Part shown: in pieces, positions 55,817-63,876 of the stretch | Numbering within the stretch: position 1 is the first letter of the stretch | Layout: each line of letters opens with the position of its first letter | NCBI RefSeq assembly: GCF_019297855.1 | Contig: NZ_CP079194.1 | Span: forward strand, 3,025,501 to 3,089,500 | DNA from: Gymnodinialimonas ceratoperidinii | GTDB taxonomy: Bacteria > Pseudomonadota > Alphaproteobacteria > Rhodobacterales > Rhodobacteraceae | Length of the DNA: 64,000 nt | Direction: 5' to 3' | Position numbers and translations under genes: made by a program | Notes under the pieces: model-generated | What the model was told of the DNA's origin: nothing | Seen by the model: only the letters and a program-made list of their open reading frames with translations | Databases searched by the model: none

Positions 55817-57169
55817 ATGACGACCCCCCAGGCCCCGGCCGATTTTCTCCACGACAACCCGCAGATCAAATCCATCCGCATGGTCGCCGCCGACCTCAAC
55901 GGACAGGCCCGGGGCAAACGGGTGGCACGGCGCTTCGCCACCAAGGCGATCGAGAATGGCACCCGCTTCCCCTATTCCGTCCTCAACCTCGACATCTGGG
56001 GCGAGGACATCGACGACAGCCCGCTGGTGTTCGAGGCGGGCGACCCCGACGGCATCCTCTACCCCACCTCCCGCGGCCTCGTCCCGGTGCCCTGGCTCGA
56101 CACCCCCACGGCGCTCCTGCCGATCTGGATGTTCCACGATGACGGCACCCCCTACCTCGGCGACCCGCGCCACGCGCTGGCCCGCGTGGTGGACCGCTAC
56201 AAGGCCCGCGGCCTGACCCCCGTGGTCGCCACAGAACTGGAGTTCTACATCATCGACGACCGGGGCCGCGAACTGCGCGTGCCGCCGTCGCCCCGCTCCG
56301 GCATCCGCCGCCAGCAGGCCGAGATCCTCGCCCTGCGCCAACTCGATGCCTTCGACACCTTCCTCACCGCGCTCTATGACGCCTGTGACGCGATGGATAT
56401 TCCCGCCGACACGATGATCTCCGAGGCCGGCCCCGGCCAGTTCGAGATCAACATGGACCACCAGGCCGACGCCATGAAAGCCGCCGACGACGCCTGGCTC
56501 TTCAAGGTGCTGACGCGCGGCCTCGCCCGCTCCCACGGCTTCGCGGCGAGCTTCATGGCCAAACCCTATCCCGACTACGCCGGGAACGGGCTGCACACCC
56601 ACTTCTCCGTACTCGACGCGGACGGAAACAACGTCTTCGACAACGGCGGCCCCGAGGGCTCCGAGACCCTGCACCACGCGATTGCCGGCTGTCTGAACGC
56701 CATGCCCGGCTCGATGCTGATCTTCGCCCCCCACGCCACCAGCTACGACCGCTTCGTGCCCGGCGCCCACGCCCCCACCGCCGCCGCCTGGGCCTACGAG
56801 AACCGCACCACCGCGCTGCGCATCCCTGCAGGCAGCCCGCAGGCCCGCCGGATCGAGCACCGCGTGGCGGGCGGCGACATCAACCCCTACCTCTTCCTCG
56901 CCGCCGTCCTCGGCGCCGCTCTCGACGGGATCGAGCAGGGCCAGCCCCCCGCGCCCGCCATCCAGGGCAGTGCCTACGGCGCCGACCTGCCGCAACTCCC
57001 CCTCACCTGGGCCGAGGCGATCGAGGCCTTCGACGCCTCGCCTGAGATCGCCCGCATCTTCGCCCCCGAACTGCGCGACACCTTTCTCGCCACCAAGCGC
57101 CAGGAGCTTCATTACATGGCCGAACTGTCGCCAGAGGAACAACAGGAACTCTACCTCGATACCGTCTGA
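55817..57169 (+). CDS. Glutamine-synthetase-like gamma-glutamyl ligase (first paralogue)
   Basis: 450 residues, GS fold. MDHQADAMKAADDAWLFKVLTRGLARSHGFAASFMAKPYPDYAGNGLHTHFSVLDADG (about 213-270) carries metal and ATP residues; the C-terminal part has APTAAAWAYENRTTALRIPAGS and GGDINPYLFLAAVLGAALDGI. Similarity to PuuA-type gamma-glutamylputrescine synthetases is suggested by length and by the neighbouring PuuB-like oxidase. I used ATG 55817; a GTG three codons upstream is possible. Amine substrate inferred, not shown. Confidence 0.88.
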   Translation: MTTPQAPADFLHDNPQIKSIRMVAADLNGQARGKRVARRFATKAIENGTRFPYSVLNLDIWGEDIDDSPLVFEAGDPDGILYPTSRGLVPVPWLDTPTALLPIWMFHDDGTPYLGDPRHALARVVDRYKARGLTPVVATELEFYIIDDRGRELRVPPSPRSGIRRQQAEILALRQLDAFDTFLTALYDACDAMDIPADTMISEAGPGQFEINMDHQADAMKAADDAWLFKVLTRGLARSHGFAASFMAKPYPDYAGNGLHTHFSVLDADGNNVFDNGGPEGSETLHHAIAGCLNAMPGSMLIFAPHATSYDRFVPGAHAPTAAAWAYENRTTALRIPAGSPQARRIEHRVAGGDINPYLFLAAVLGAALDGIEQGQPPAPAIQGSAYGADLPQLPLTWAEAIEAFDASPEIARIFAPELRDTFLATKRQELHYMAELSPEEQQELYLDTV

Positions 57170-57173
57170 CCCG

Positions 57174-57228
57174 CCCCCCTTCATCTTTTCACAAATACGG
57201 CGGGGGGATTGGGGGGCTGGCCCCCCAA
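57174..57228 (+). repeat. Interspersed intergenic motif, copy 8, with G/C hairpin
   Basis: CCCCCCTTCATCTTTTC, AC, AAATACGG, then a G-rich stretch and TTGGGGGG-CTGG-CCCCCCAA (57209-57228). It fills the gap between the first glutamine-synthetase-like gene and the amidotransferase gene, and the hairpin is the same as at 1330-1345. Confidence 0.75.
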
Positions 57229-57280
57229 CTGCTACACTGCCCCAAACGACCACTCCGACCTCCAACCACGCGAGCCTCCC

Positions 57281-57982
57281 ATGCACCTCGGCATCCTCCA
57301 GACCGGCCATGTCCCCGACGAAGTCGCGCGAACCGACGGCCCCTACGCCACGCTGTTCCACGACCTGTTCGCCCACCGCGGCTTCACCCAGACGCTCTGG
57401 TCCGTGGTCGACGGCGACTTCCCCGACAGCCCGCAGGCGGCCGACGCCTGGCTTGTGACCGGATCGAAACACGGCGCCTACGAGGATCACCCCTGGATCC
57501 CGCCGCTGGAGGACTTCATCCGCGCGATCCAGGACGCCGAAATCCCCCTCGTGGGCTCCTGCTTCGGCCACCAGATCATCGCCCAGGCCCTTGGCGGCAA
57601 GGTCGAGAAATTCCCCAACGGCTGGTCCGTCGGCCGCACCGAATACCGGATCGGCGACCAGACCTTGAATCTCAACGCCTGGCACCAGGACCAGGTCACC
57701 CGCCTTCCCGAAGGCACCACGGTCCATGGCGCCTCGGACTTCTGCGCCCATGCGGTCATCGCCATCGGCCCGCGGATCCTCTCCACGCAGCCGCACCCCG
57801 AGTTCGAGAACTCCGTCATCGCCACGCTGATCGACCTCAAGGGCGACGTCGTGGAGCCTGAAAGGGTCGAGGCCGCGCAAGCCGCCCTGGACAAGCCAAA
57901 CGACAACCGGCTGATCGCCGACTGGATGGCCGACGTGCTGGAAGGCGCAGACGCCACGCAACCCAGGGATTTCTCCAAATGA
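57281..57982 (+). CDS. Class I glutamine amidotransferase
   Basis: 233 residues, GMP-synthase-like GATase1 fold. The nucleophile is Cys94 in VGSCFGHQIIAQALGG; His172 and Glu174 in STQPHPEF complete the triad. An ammonia-acceptor domain is absent, so it probably hydrolyses a glutamine-like or gamma-glutamyl substrate. Being placed between two GS-like ligases, it may remove the gamma-glutamyl group at the end of the pathway, a role PuuD has in E. coli, but it is not clearly PuuD. It overlaps the next gene by four bases. Confidence 0.88.
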   Translation: MHLGILQTGHVPDEVARTDGPYATLFHDLFAHRGFTQTLWSVVDGDFPDSPQAADAWLVTGSKHGAYEDHPWIPPLEDFIRAIQDAEIPLVGSCFGHQIIAQALGGKVEKFPNGWSVGRTEYRIGDQTLNLNAWHQDQVTRLPEGTTVHGASDFCAHAVIAIGPRILSTQPHPEFENSVIATLIDLKGDVVEPERVEAAQAALDKPNDNRLIADWMADVLEGADATQPRDFSK

Positions 57983-59343
57983 ACCCGATGGATGCGTTTC
58001 ACGACAAGCTGCCCGATGTCGCGCGTGCCTATCTCGAGGGGCGCACCCTCGATGAGGTCGAATGCATCGTCTCCGACCTCGCGGGCGTGGCGCGCGGCAA
58101 GGCCATGCCAGGGGCGAAATTCGCGCGCCAGGCACAGTTCTACCTGCCCAACTCGATCTTCTTCCAGACCATCACCGGCGACTGGGCTGACGACGTGGCG
58201 GGCGGCTTCACCGAGCCCGACATGATCCTGACGCCCGATTTCGACACCGCCCTGCCCGCCCCCTGGACGGCGGACTGGACGCTGCAGGTGATCCACGACA
58301 TCCACGACCAGAACGGCGATCCGGTCAGCTTCGCGCCGCGCAACGTGCTCAAACGCGTGGTCGATCTCTACAAGGCGCGCGGCTGGCAGCCGATCGTGGC
58401 CCCCGAGATGGAGTTCTACCTTGTCGCTCCGAACACCGACCCGGCGCGCGAGATCGAGCCGCCGATGGGCCGCTCGGGTCGGCGCGCAGCGGCGCGGCAG
58501 GCCTATTCCATGTCCGCCGTCGACGAATACGGTCAGGTCATCGACGACATCTACGACTTCGCCGAGAGCATGGGGCTGGAGATCGACGGCATCCTGCAGG
58601 AGGGCGGCGCCGGACAGATCGAGCTAAACCTCCGCCACGGCGACCCGGTGAAGCTCGCCGACGAGATGTTCTACTTCAAGCGGATGATCCGCGAGGCAGC
58701 GCTGCGCCACGACATGTACGCCACCTTCATGGCCAAGCCTATCGCCGGAGAGCCCGGCAGCGCGATGCACATCCACCACTCGGTCGTCGATGCCGCGACG
58801 GGGCAGAACATCTTCTCCGATGCCCAGGGCGCCGAAACGCCCGCGTTCCTGCATTTCATCGGCGGGATGCAACGCAACATGCCGGCCGTGATCGCGCTGC
58901 TGGCGCCCTACGTGAACAGCTACCGCCGCTACGTCCCCGACTTCGCCGCGCCGATCAACCTCGAATGGGGCCGCGACAATCGCACCACGGGGCTGCGTGT
59001 CCCCGTATCGGACGCCGCCGCGCGCCGGGTGGAGAACCGCCTGCCGGGGATGGATTGCAACCCTTACCTCGGCATCGCCGCGAGCCTCGCCACCGGCTAC
59101 CTTGGCCTGATCGAGGGGGAAGGCCCGTCCGAGGAATTCACCGGCGACGCCTATTCCGCCGACAGTGGCGTGCCGCGCGGGCTTGGCGACGCGCTCGGAC
59201 TTCTGGAAGCGAACCGCGGCGTGCGGCAGGTTCTCGGCGAGGATTTCTGCACCATCTATTCCGCCGTCAAACAGTTGGAATACAACGAATTCCTCCATGT
59301 CATCAGCCCTTGGGAGCGGGAGCACCTGCTGATGAATGTCTGA
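57979..59343 (+). CDS. Glutamine-synthetase-like gamma-glutamyl ligase (second paralogue)
   Basis: 454 residues, the same fold as the first paralogue: IELNLRHGDPVKLADEMFYFKRMIREAALRHDMYATFMAKPIAGEPGSAMHIHHSVVD (about 212-270), and INLEWGRDNRTTGLRVPVSDAAARRVENRLPGMDCNPYLGIAASLATG. This arrangement (GS, amidotransferase, GS, FAD oxidase) is one I recall from roseobacter polyamine clusters. The two copies may differ in amine preference. It is coupled to the amidotransferase gene. Confidence 0.9.
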   Translation: MNPMDAFHDKLPDVARAYLEGRTLDEVECIVSDLAGVARGKAMPGAKFARQAQFYLPNSIFFQTITGDWADDVAGGFTEPDMILTPDFDTALPAPWTADWTLQVIHDIHDQNGDPVSFAPRNVLKRVVDLYKARGWQPIVAPEMEFYLVAPNTDPAREIEPPMGRSGRRAAARQAYSMSAVDEYGQVIDDIYDFAESMGLEIDGILQEGGAGQIELNLRHGDPVKLADEMFYFKRMIREAALRHDMYATFMAKPIAGEPGSAMHIHHSVVDAATGQNIFSDAQGAETPAFLHFIGGMQRNMPAVIALLAPYVNSYRRYVPDFAAPINLEWGRDNRTTGLRVPVSDAAARRVENRLPGMDCNPYLGIAASLATGYLGLIEGEGPSEEFTGDAYSADSGVPRGLGDALGLLEANRGVRQVLGEDFCTIYSAVKQLEYNEFLHVISPWEREHLLMNV

Positions 59344-59623
59344 GACGATCCCCGGCAGCCCGGCGTGGTGGATCGAGACCGCGCTGATCGCCGCCAGCGG
59401 CGGGGCGCTTGCGTTGCTGCTGTGGGACGGGCCGATATGGCGGGCTCCACCGTCGACGCTCTCGACATCTCAATCCCCTGAACCGGTCGCCGCCGCCGCC
59501 GACCCGCGGCCCCGGACACTGGCCGATTTCGTCGACGCCGGATGCCTCACCCAGGATCACCTGCGCGCATTGGTTGAGGGACGGCGGATCAGCATCGCCT
59601 GCCCGACGGAGACCACCCCATGA
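59336..59623 (+). CDS. Small hypothetical protein with one transmembrane segment
   Basis: 95 residues overlapping the preceding gene by eight bases and the following by four. ALIAASGGALALLLWDG (about 16-32) is hydrophobic. The rest is Pro/Ala-rich with LADFVDAGCLTQDHLRALVEGRR. I do not recognise it. The overlaps suggest it is translated as part of the operon, although it could be non-coding. Confidence 0.5.
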   Translation: MSETIPGSPAWWIETALIAASGGALALLLWDGPIWRAPPSTLSTSQSPEPVAAAADPRPRTLADFVDAGCLTQDHLRALVEGRRISIACPTETTP

Positions 59624-60915
59624 GCGCGCTTTATCGCAACGACCGCCCCGGCCAGCACGCGCCCTCGGTCTATGCCGCGGAGGTCATGGCGCCCGAGCGG
59701 CCGCCCCTGACCGGCGAGGTTCGGGCCGACGTCGCGGTCATCGGCGCCGGGTTCACCGGCCTCTGGGCCGCCCTGACACTGGCCCGCGCCGGTCGCTCCG
59801 TTGTGGTGCTAGACGCACACCGGGTGGGCTTCGGCGCCTCGGGTCGCAACGGCGGACAGGTCCACTCCGGGTTCAATCTCAGCCAGCGCGCGCTGGAGGA
59901 ACGGCTTGGGCAAGACCGCGCCCGCGCGCTTTGGGACCTCTCCGAAGCCGCCAAGGTACAGCTCCGCGAGGTCTGCGCCGCCGCTCCCGAAACCCATTAC
60001 CGTCCCGGCGTGGCCCACGGGGAATACGGCGCACTCGACCTTGCCGAAGCGCGGCTCGAGGCCGATCACATGGCGCGCCACTACGGCACGCAGATCGAGG
60101 TCATGGGCCGCGATGCGTTCGCCGAACTGGTCAAGGCTCCGGCCTATGTCGGCGGCACGCTGGACGAGAGCGGCGGCCACCTGCAGCCGCTGGCCTACGC
60201 GCTGGCCTTGGCGCGCATGGCCGAAGCCGCTGGCGCCGTGATTTTTGAGCGGACCGAGGTCAGCGACGTGGCGCGCGGGCACCGTGTCCGCCTGCAGACC
60301 CCGCGGGGCCGCGTCGACGCGGGCCATGTCATCGTTGCGGGCAACGGCTACCTGCCGAACATCCTGCCCGAGGTGAACCGGCGGGTGATGCCGATCAATT
60401 CCTTCATCGCCGCCACCAAGCCCTTGCCCGATCGCTGGCAGGAAGTGCTGAGCCGCGATATCGCAGTGTCCGACAGCAAGTTCGTGGTGAATTACTATCG
60501 TTTTGACCACCAGAAGCGCTTCCTCTTCGGCGGGCGCGAGAGCTATTCCATTGGCTTCCCGCGCGACATCCAGACAGCTCTGATAGCTCGGATGGAGCGG
60601 CTGTTCCCGCAGCTTCAGGGCGTGCGGATCGACCATGTCTGGGGCGGCTCCCTCGGGATCACGCCCTCGCGCCTGCCACACGTCGCGCGCGTGGCGCCCA
60701 ACATCCTGTCCGGCGCCGGTTTCTCGGGCCATGGCGTCTCCCTGAGCGGCATGGCAGGCCGGGTCATGGCCGAGGCCGTTCTGGGCCAGGACGCGGGGTT
60801 GAGCACCTTCGAAGCTCTGAAAATCCCAACGTTTCCAGGGGGAACCGCGCTGCGAGCGCCGATCCTCACCCTCGCGATGAGCTGGTACGCGTTGCGCGAT
60901 CGCATCGGCCTCTGA
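59620..60915 (+). CDS. puuB: FAD-dependent oxidoreductase, PuuB/DAO-like
   Basis: 431 residues with an N-terminal dinucleotide-binding motif ADVAVIGAGFTGLWAALTLARAGRSVVVLDAHRVGFGASGRNGGQVHSG (about 34-82), which is the form seen in PuuB/gamma-glutamylputrescine oxidase. The end VAPNILSGAGFSGHGVSLSGMAGRVMAEAVLGQ is a typical DAO-family FAD block. It would oxidise the gamma-glutamyl amine to an aldehyde with H2O2. The aldehyde dehydrogenase PuuC was not found in the window. Symbol by analogy. Confidence 0.85.
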   Translation: MSALYRNDRPGQHAPSVYAAEVMAPERPPLTGEVRADVAVIGAGFTGLWAALTLARAGRSVVVLDAHRVGFGASGRNGGQVHSGFNLSQRALEERLGQDRARALWDLSEAAKVQLREVCAAAPETHYRPGVAHGEYGALDLAEARLEADHMARHYGTQIEVMGRDAFAELVKAPAYVGGTLDESGGHLQPLAYALALARMAEAAGAVIFERTEVSDVARGHRVRLQTPRGRVDAGHVIVAGNGYLPNILPEVNRRVMPINSFIAATKPLPDRWQEVLSRDIAVSDSKFVVNYYRFDHQKRFLFGGRESYSIGFPRDIQTALIARMERLFPQLQGVRIDHVWGGSLGITPSRLPHVARVAPNILSGAGFSGHGVSLSGMAGRVMAEAVLGQDAGLSTFEALKIPTFPGGTALRAPILTLAMSWYALRDRIGL

Positions 60916-61020
60916 GCAATTTTCCGGCGTTTGACCGCCCCCGCGATGTTGTCGCTTTCCTGTCGCGTCCGGCTGATTGTATAAGCAAATCGAAATCGCA
61001 CATTCCAAAATGGTGAAACT

Positions 61021-62232
61021 ATGTCTTCGCAGCCCGCTCCGAACGTTTATGACGCCGAACCGATCCCCGAGACCGCCCGCGCCGAGATCGACCGCCTGCT
61101 GCAGAGCGGCGACCTGTTCCGCTACACCGCCCCTGAGGATGCGCCCGTCGCCCTGCTGGAGCGCGAGTTCGCGCAGATGATGGGCACGAAATACGCGCTG
61201 GCCGTCTCGAGCTGCTCGGCGGCGCTGTTCCTGTCTCTGGAGGCCTTGGGCCTCGGGCGCGACGCCAAGGTGATGATCCCCGCCTTCACCTTCGCCGCCG
61301 TCCCCTCGGCCATCGTGCACGCGCGCATGCAGCCGGTGCTCTGCGAGGTGGGCGAGAACTACCGCGTCGACATGACCGACTTCATGACGAAGTTGCCGGG
61401 CGTTCAGGCGGTGCTGATCAGCCACATGCGAGGCCACACCTCGGACATGGACGCCATCGCGGCGGCCTGCGATGCCGCCGGCGTGCCGCTGATCGAGGAC
61501 GCGGCTCATTCCCTCGGCACCGAGTGGCATGGACGCAAGATCGGCACCATCGGCCGGGTCGGCTGCTTCTCGTTCCAGTCCTACAAGATGATCAATGCCG
61601 GCGAAGGCGGGATCATGATTACCGATGACGCCGACCTGGTGGCGCGCGCGGTAATTATGTCGGGCGCCTACGAGCACAACTGGTCGAAGCACGGCGACGA
61701 CGCCGAGCTGGTGGAAGCCTTCGGGCGCTGGCAGAACAAACTGCCGCTCTACAACCTGCGCATGCAGAACCTGAGCGCGGCGGTGATCCGCCCGCAACTC
61801 GCGGAGCTGCCGCGCCGGGTACGCGACGGGCGCCGCAACCACGACTACGTGGCCGCGGCCCTGAACGCCTCGGAATGGATGAGCGTCCCCGACCCCCTCG
61901 GCCCCGAGGAGCGGGCGCCGGATTCGATCCAGTTCAACCTGCAGGGCTTCGACGGCGACGCGGAAGCGCGCGCCTTCGCCGATGCCGCCGCGGCGCGGGG
62001 TGTGAAGGTGCAGATCTTCGGGCTGAGCACGGACAACGCGCGCGCCTTCTGGAACTGGCAGTTCATCCCCGGCGATCTACCGGACCTGCCGCAGACCCGC
62101 GCAATGCTGATGCGCGCCTGCGACGCCCGCCTGCCCGCACGACTGCAGAAGGCGGATCTCGATCACATCATTGACGCTCTGCTCTCGGCGGCCGAGGACG
62201 TGAAGGACCCAACCCGCGCCTTCGGCACCTGA
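61021..62232 (+). CDS. DegT/DnrJ/EryC1/StrS-family aminotransferase
   Basis: 403 residues, PLP fold type I. LIEDAAHSLGTEWHGRKIGTIGRVGCFSFQSYKMINAGEGGIMITDD (about 161-207) contains the PLP Asp and the Schiff-base Lys in SYKMINAGEGG. MIPAFTFAAVPSAIVHARMQPVLCEV is a second family block. Members usually act on nucleotide sugars, but no sugar genes are present; a role in amine metabolism is guessed from the neighbours. 105 bases upstream of it may hold a promoter. The stop is followed seven bases later by the second palindrome array. Confidence 0.85.
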   Translation: MSSQPAPNVYDAEPIPETARAEIDRLLQSGDLFRYTAPEDAPVALLEREFAQMMGTKYALAVSSCSAALFLSLEALGLGRDAKVMIPAFTFAAVPSAIVHARMQPVLCEVGENYRVDMTDFMTKLPGVQAVLISHMRGHTSDMDAIAAACDAAGVPLIEDAAHSLGTEWHGRKIGTIGRVGCFSFQSYKMINAGEGGIMITDDADLVARAVIMSGAYEHNWSKHGDDAELVEAFGRWQNKLPLYNLRMQNLSAAVIRPQLAELPRRVRDGRRNHDYVAAALNASEWMSVPDPLGPEERAPDSIQFNLQGFDGDAEARAFADAAAARGVKVQIFGLSTDNARAFWNWQFIPGDLPDLPQTRAMLMRACDARLPARLQKADLDHIIDALLSAAEDVKDPTRAFGT

Positions 62233-62238
62233 ACGCGC

Positions 62239-62329
62239 CAAATCTTTTGCAAAAGATTTGCCCACGCCCTTGCAAGGGCGTGTGGCAGAGCCTTGCAAGG
62301 CTCTGGAGCAGGGTTTTGCAAAACCCTGC
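62239..62329. repeat. Array of four TTGCAA-centred palindromes, 23-bp period (array B)
   Basis: Four palindromes: 62239-62260 (22 bp, arms CAAATCTT/AAGATTTG), 62263-62282 (CACGCCCTTGCAAGGGCGTG, identical to a unit of array A), 62286-62305 (CAGAGCCTTGCAAGGCTCTG) and 62308-62329 (22 bp, arms GCAGGGTT/AACCCTGC). Centres are at 62249.5, 62272.5, 62295.5 and 62318.5, exactly 23 bp apart. Unit order is the reverse of array A, so B reads as an inverted, diverged copy. Confidence 0.95.
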
Positions 62330-62409
62330 GAGCGGACGGCGCAACATCGCTATTGAGGGCGCCGTGGCAGGGGCGTAGCGTCGGCTCGATCTGACACGGA
62401 GGTGCTGCC

Positions 62410-63771
62410 ATGACGACCCATTCCCCTAATTCCTGGGAAGCCCGCGCCGAGGCCCATGCGCTTTACGGTTTCACCGACCTCCCCTCCGTGAGGGAGCGCG
62501 GCACGGTCGTGGTGACCCATGGCGAGGGGCCCTACATTTTCGACACGCAGGGCCGCAAATACCTCGACAGCAACTCCGGCCTCTGGAACATGGTGGCGGG
62601 GTTCGACCACCCCGGCCTCGCCGAAGCAGCCAAGGCGCAGTATGACCGCTTTCCGGGCTACCACGCCTTTTTCGGCCGCATGTCGGACCAGACCGTGGCC
62701 CTGTCAGAGCGACTGATCGAGGTCAGCCCCTGGGACCGCGGCAAGGTGTTCTACACCAACTCCGGCTCCGAAGCGAATGACACGCTGGTCAAGATGCTCT
62801 GGTTCATGGGCCGCGCCGAGGGCACGCCGGCCAAGCGCAAGATCCTGACCCGCGGCAATGCCTACCACGGGGTGACGGCCGTTTCGGCTTCGATGACCGC
62901 AAAGCCCTATAACGAGGTTTTCGGCCTGCCGCTCGACGGGTTCATCCACCTCACCTGCCCCCACTACTGGCGCGAGGGCATGGAGGGCGAGAGCGAGGCC
63001 GAATTCACCGCCCGTCTCGCGGCCGAGCTGGAGGAGGTCATCAACCGCGAGGGCGCTGACACCATCGCCGGCTTCTTCGCCGAGCCGGTCCTGGGCGCCG
63101 GCGGCGTCATTCCGCCCCCCGAGGGCTATTTTCAGGCGATGCAGGCGGTGCTGCGCAAGCATGGCATCCCGCTGATCTCGGACGAGGTCATCTGCGGCTT
63201 CGGGCGCACCGGCAATATCTGGGGCTGCGAGACCTACGATTTCGTGCCCGATGCGATCATCTCCTCCAAGGCGCTGACCGCCGGCTATTTCCCCATGGGA
63301 GCGGTGATGCTCGGCCCCGAGATGGCGGACCGGTTGCAGGCGGCGATCGATCCGATCGAGGAATTCCCCCACGGCTTCACCGCCAGCGGCCACCCGGTGG
63401 GCTGCGCGGTGGCGCTGAAGGCGATCGACGTGGTGCTTGAGGAAGGTCTGCTCGAGGCCGTGCGCGCCGGCGCGGGCCGGATGGAGCAGGGTTTGCGGGC
63501 GATCGCGGCCCATCCCAACATCGGCGAGTTGCGCGGGATCGGCTACATGTGGGCGCTGGAGGCCGTGCGCGAGGGCAAGACGCCTTTCGAAGGGGATCTG
63601 AGCGTCTCGGAGCGGATCGCCAATACCTGCACCGATCACGGGTTGATCTGCCGGCCCCTGGGGCAATCGGTGGTGCTCTGCCCGCCGTTCACCCTGACGG
63701 ACGGGCAGATGGACGAGATGTTCGAGAAGCTGGATGCCGCGTTGCGGAAGGTGTTCGCGGAGATCACGTGA
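62410..63771 (+). CDS. Class III (omega) aminotransferase
   Basis: 453 residues, fold type I class III PLP aminotransferase. YTNSGSEANDTLVKML (about 117-132) and PLISDEVICGFGRTGNIWGCETYDFVPDAIISSKALTAGYFPMGAVML (about 255-302) contain the PLP pocket; the catalytic Lys is in SSKALTAGYFP. CGGAGG upstream of ATG 62410 is a good ribosome-binding site. It resembles putrescine/pyruvate or taurine/pyruvate aminotransferases; the amine donor is inferred from the cluster. Confidence 0.9.
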   Translation: MTTHSPNSWEARAEAHALYGFTDLPSVRERGTVVVTHGEGPYIFDTQGRKYLDSNSGLWNMVAGFDHPGLAEAAKAQYDRFPGYHAFFGRMSDQTVALSERLIEVSPWDRGKVFYTNSGSEANDTLVKMLWFMGRAEGTPAKRKILTRGNAYHGVTAVSASMTAKPYNEVFGLPLDGFIHLTCPHYWREGMEGESEAEFTARLAAELEEVINREGADTIAGFFAEPVLGAGGVIPPPEGYFQAMQAVLRKHGIPLISDEVICGFGRTGNIWGCETYDFVPDAIISSKALTAGYFPMGAVMLGPEMADRLQAAIDPIEEFPHGFTASGHPVGCAVALKAIDVVLEEGLLEAVRAGAGRMEQGLRAIAAHPNIGELRGIGYMWALEAVREGKTPFEGDLSVSERIANTCTDHGLICRPLGQSVVLCPPFTLTDGQMDEMFEKLDAALRKVFAEIT

Positions 63772-63792
63772 CGGCGTTCGAGGCGGGGCACG

Positions 63793-63822
63793 GGAATCCC
63801 GTATTTATGAAAAGGTGAAGCG
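63793..63822 (-). repeat. Interspersed intergenic motif, copy 9 (inverted)
   Basis: GAATCCCGTATTTATG, AAAAGG, TGAAGCGG on the plus strand, the reverse complement of the consensus, just downstream of the aminotransferase gene. Confidence 0.65.
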
Positions 63823-63876
63823 GTAGCGCGGCGAGTTGACCGCGGGCCGCAGCGCGCCTGAGCCGTGGCGGTTACG

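Noticed and set aside
55094..58135. Very long minus-strand open frame (about 1000 codons) opposite permease and GS genes
   Set aside because: The plus-strand genes carry clear family motifs. The antisense frame is low-complexity Gly/Val/Arg sequence typical of GC-rich shadows.
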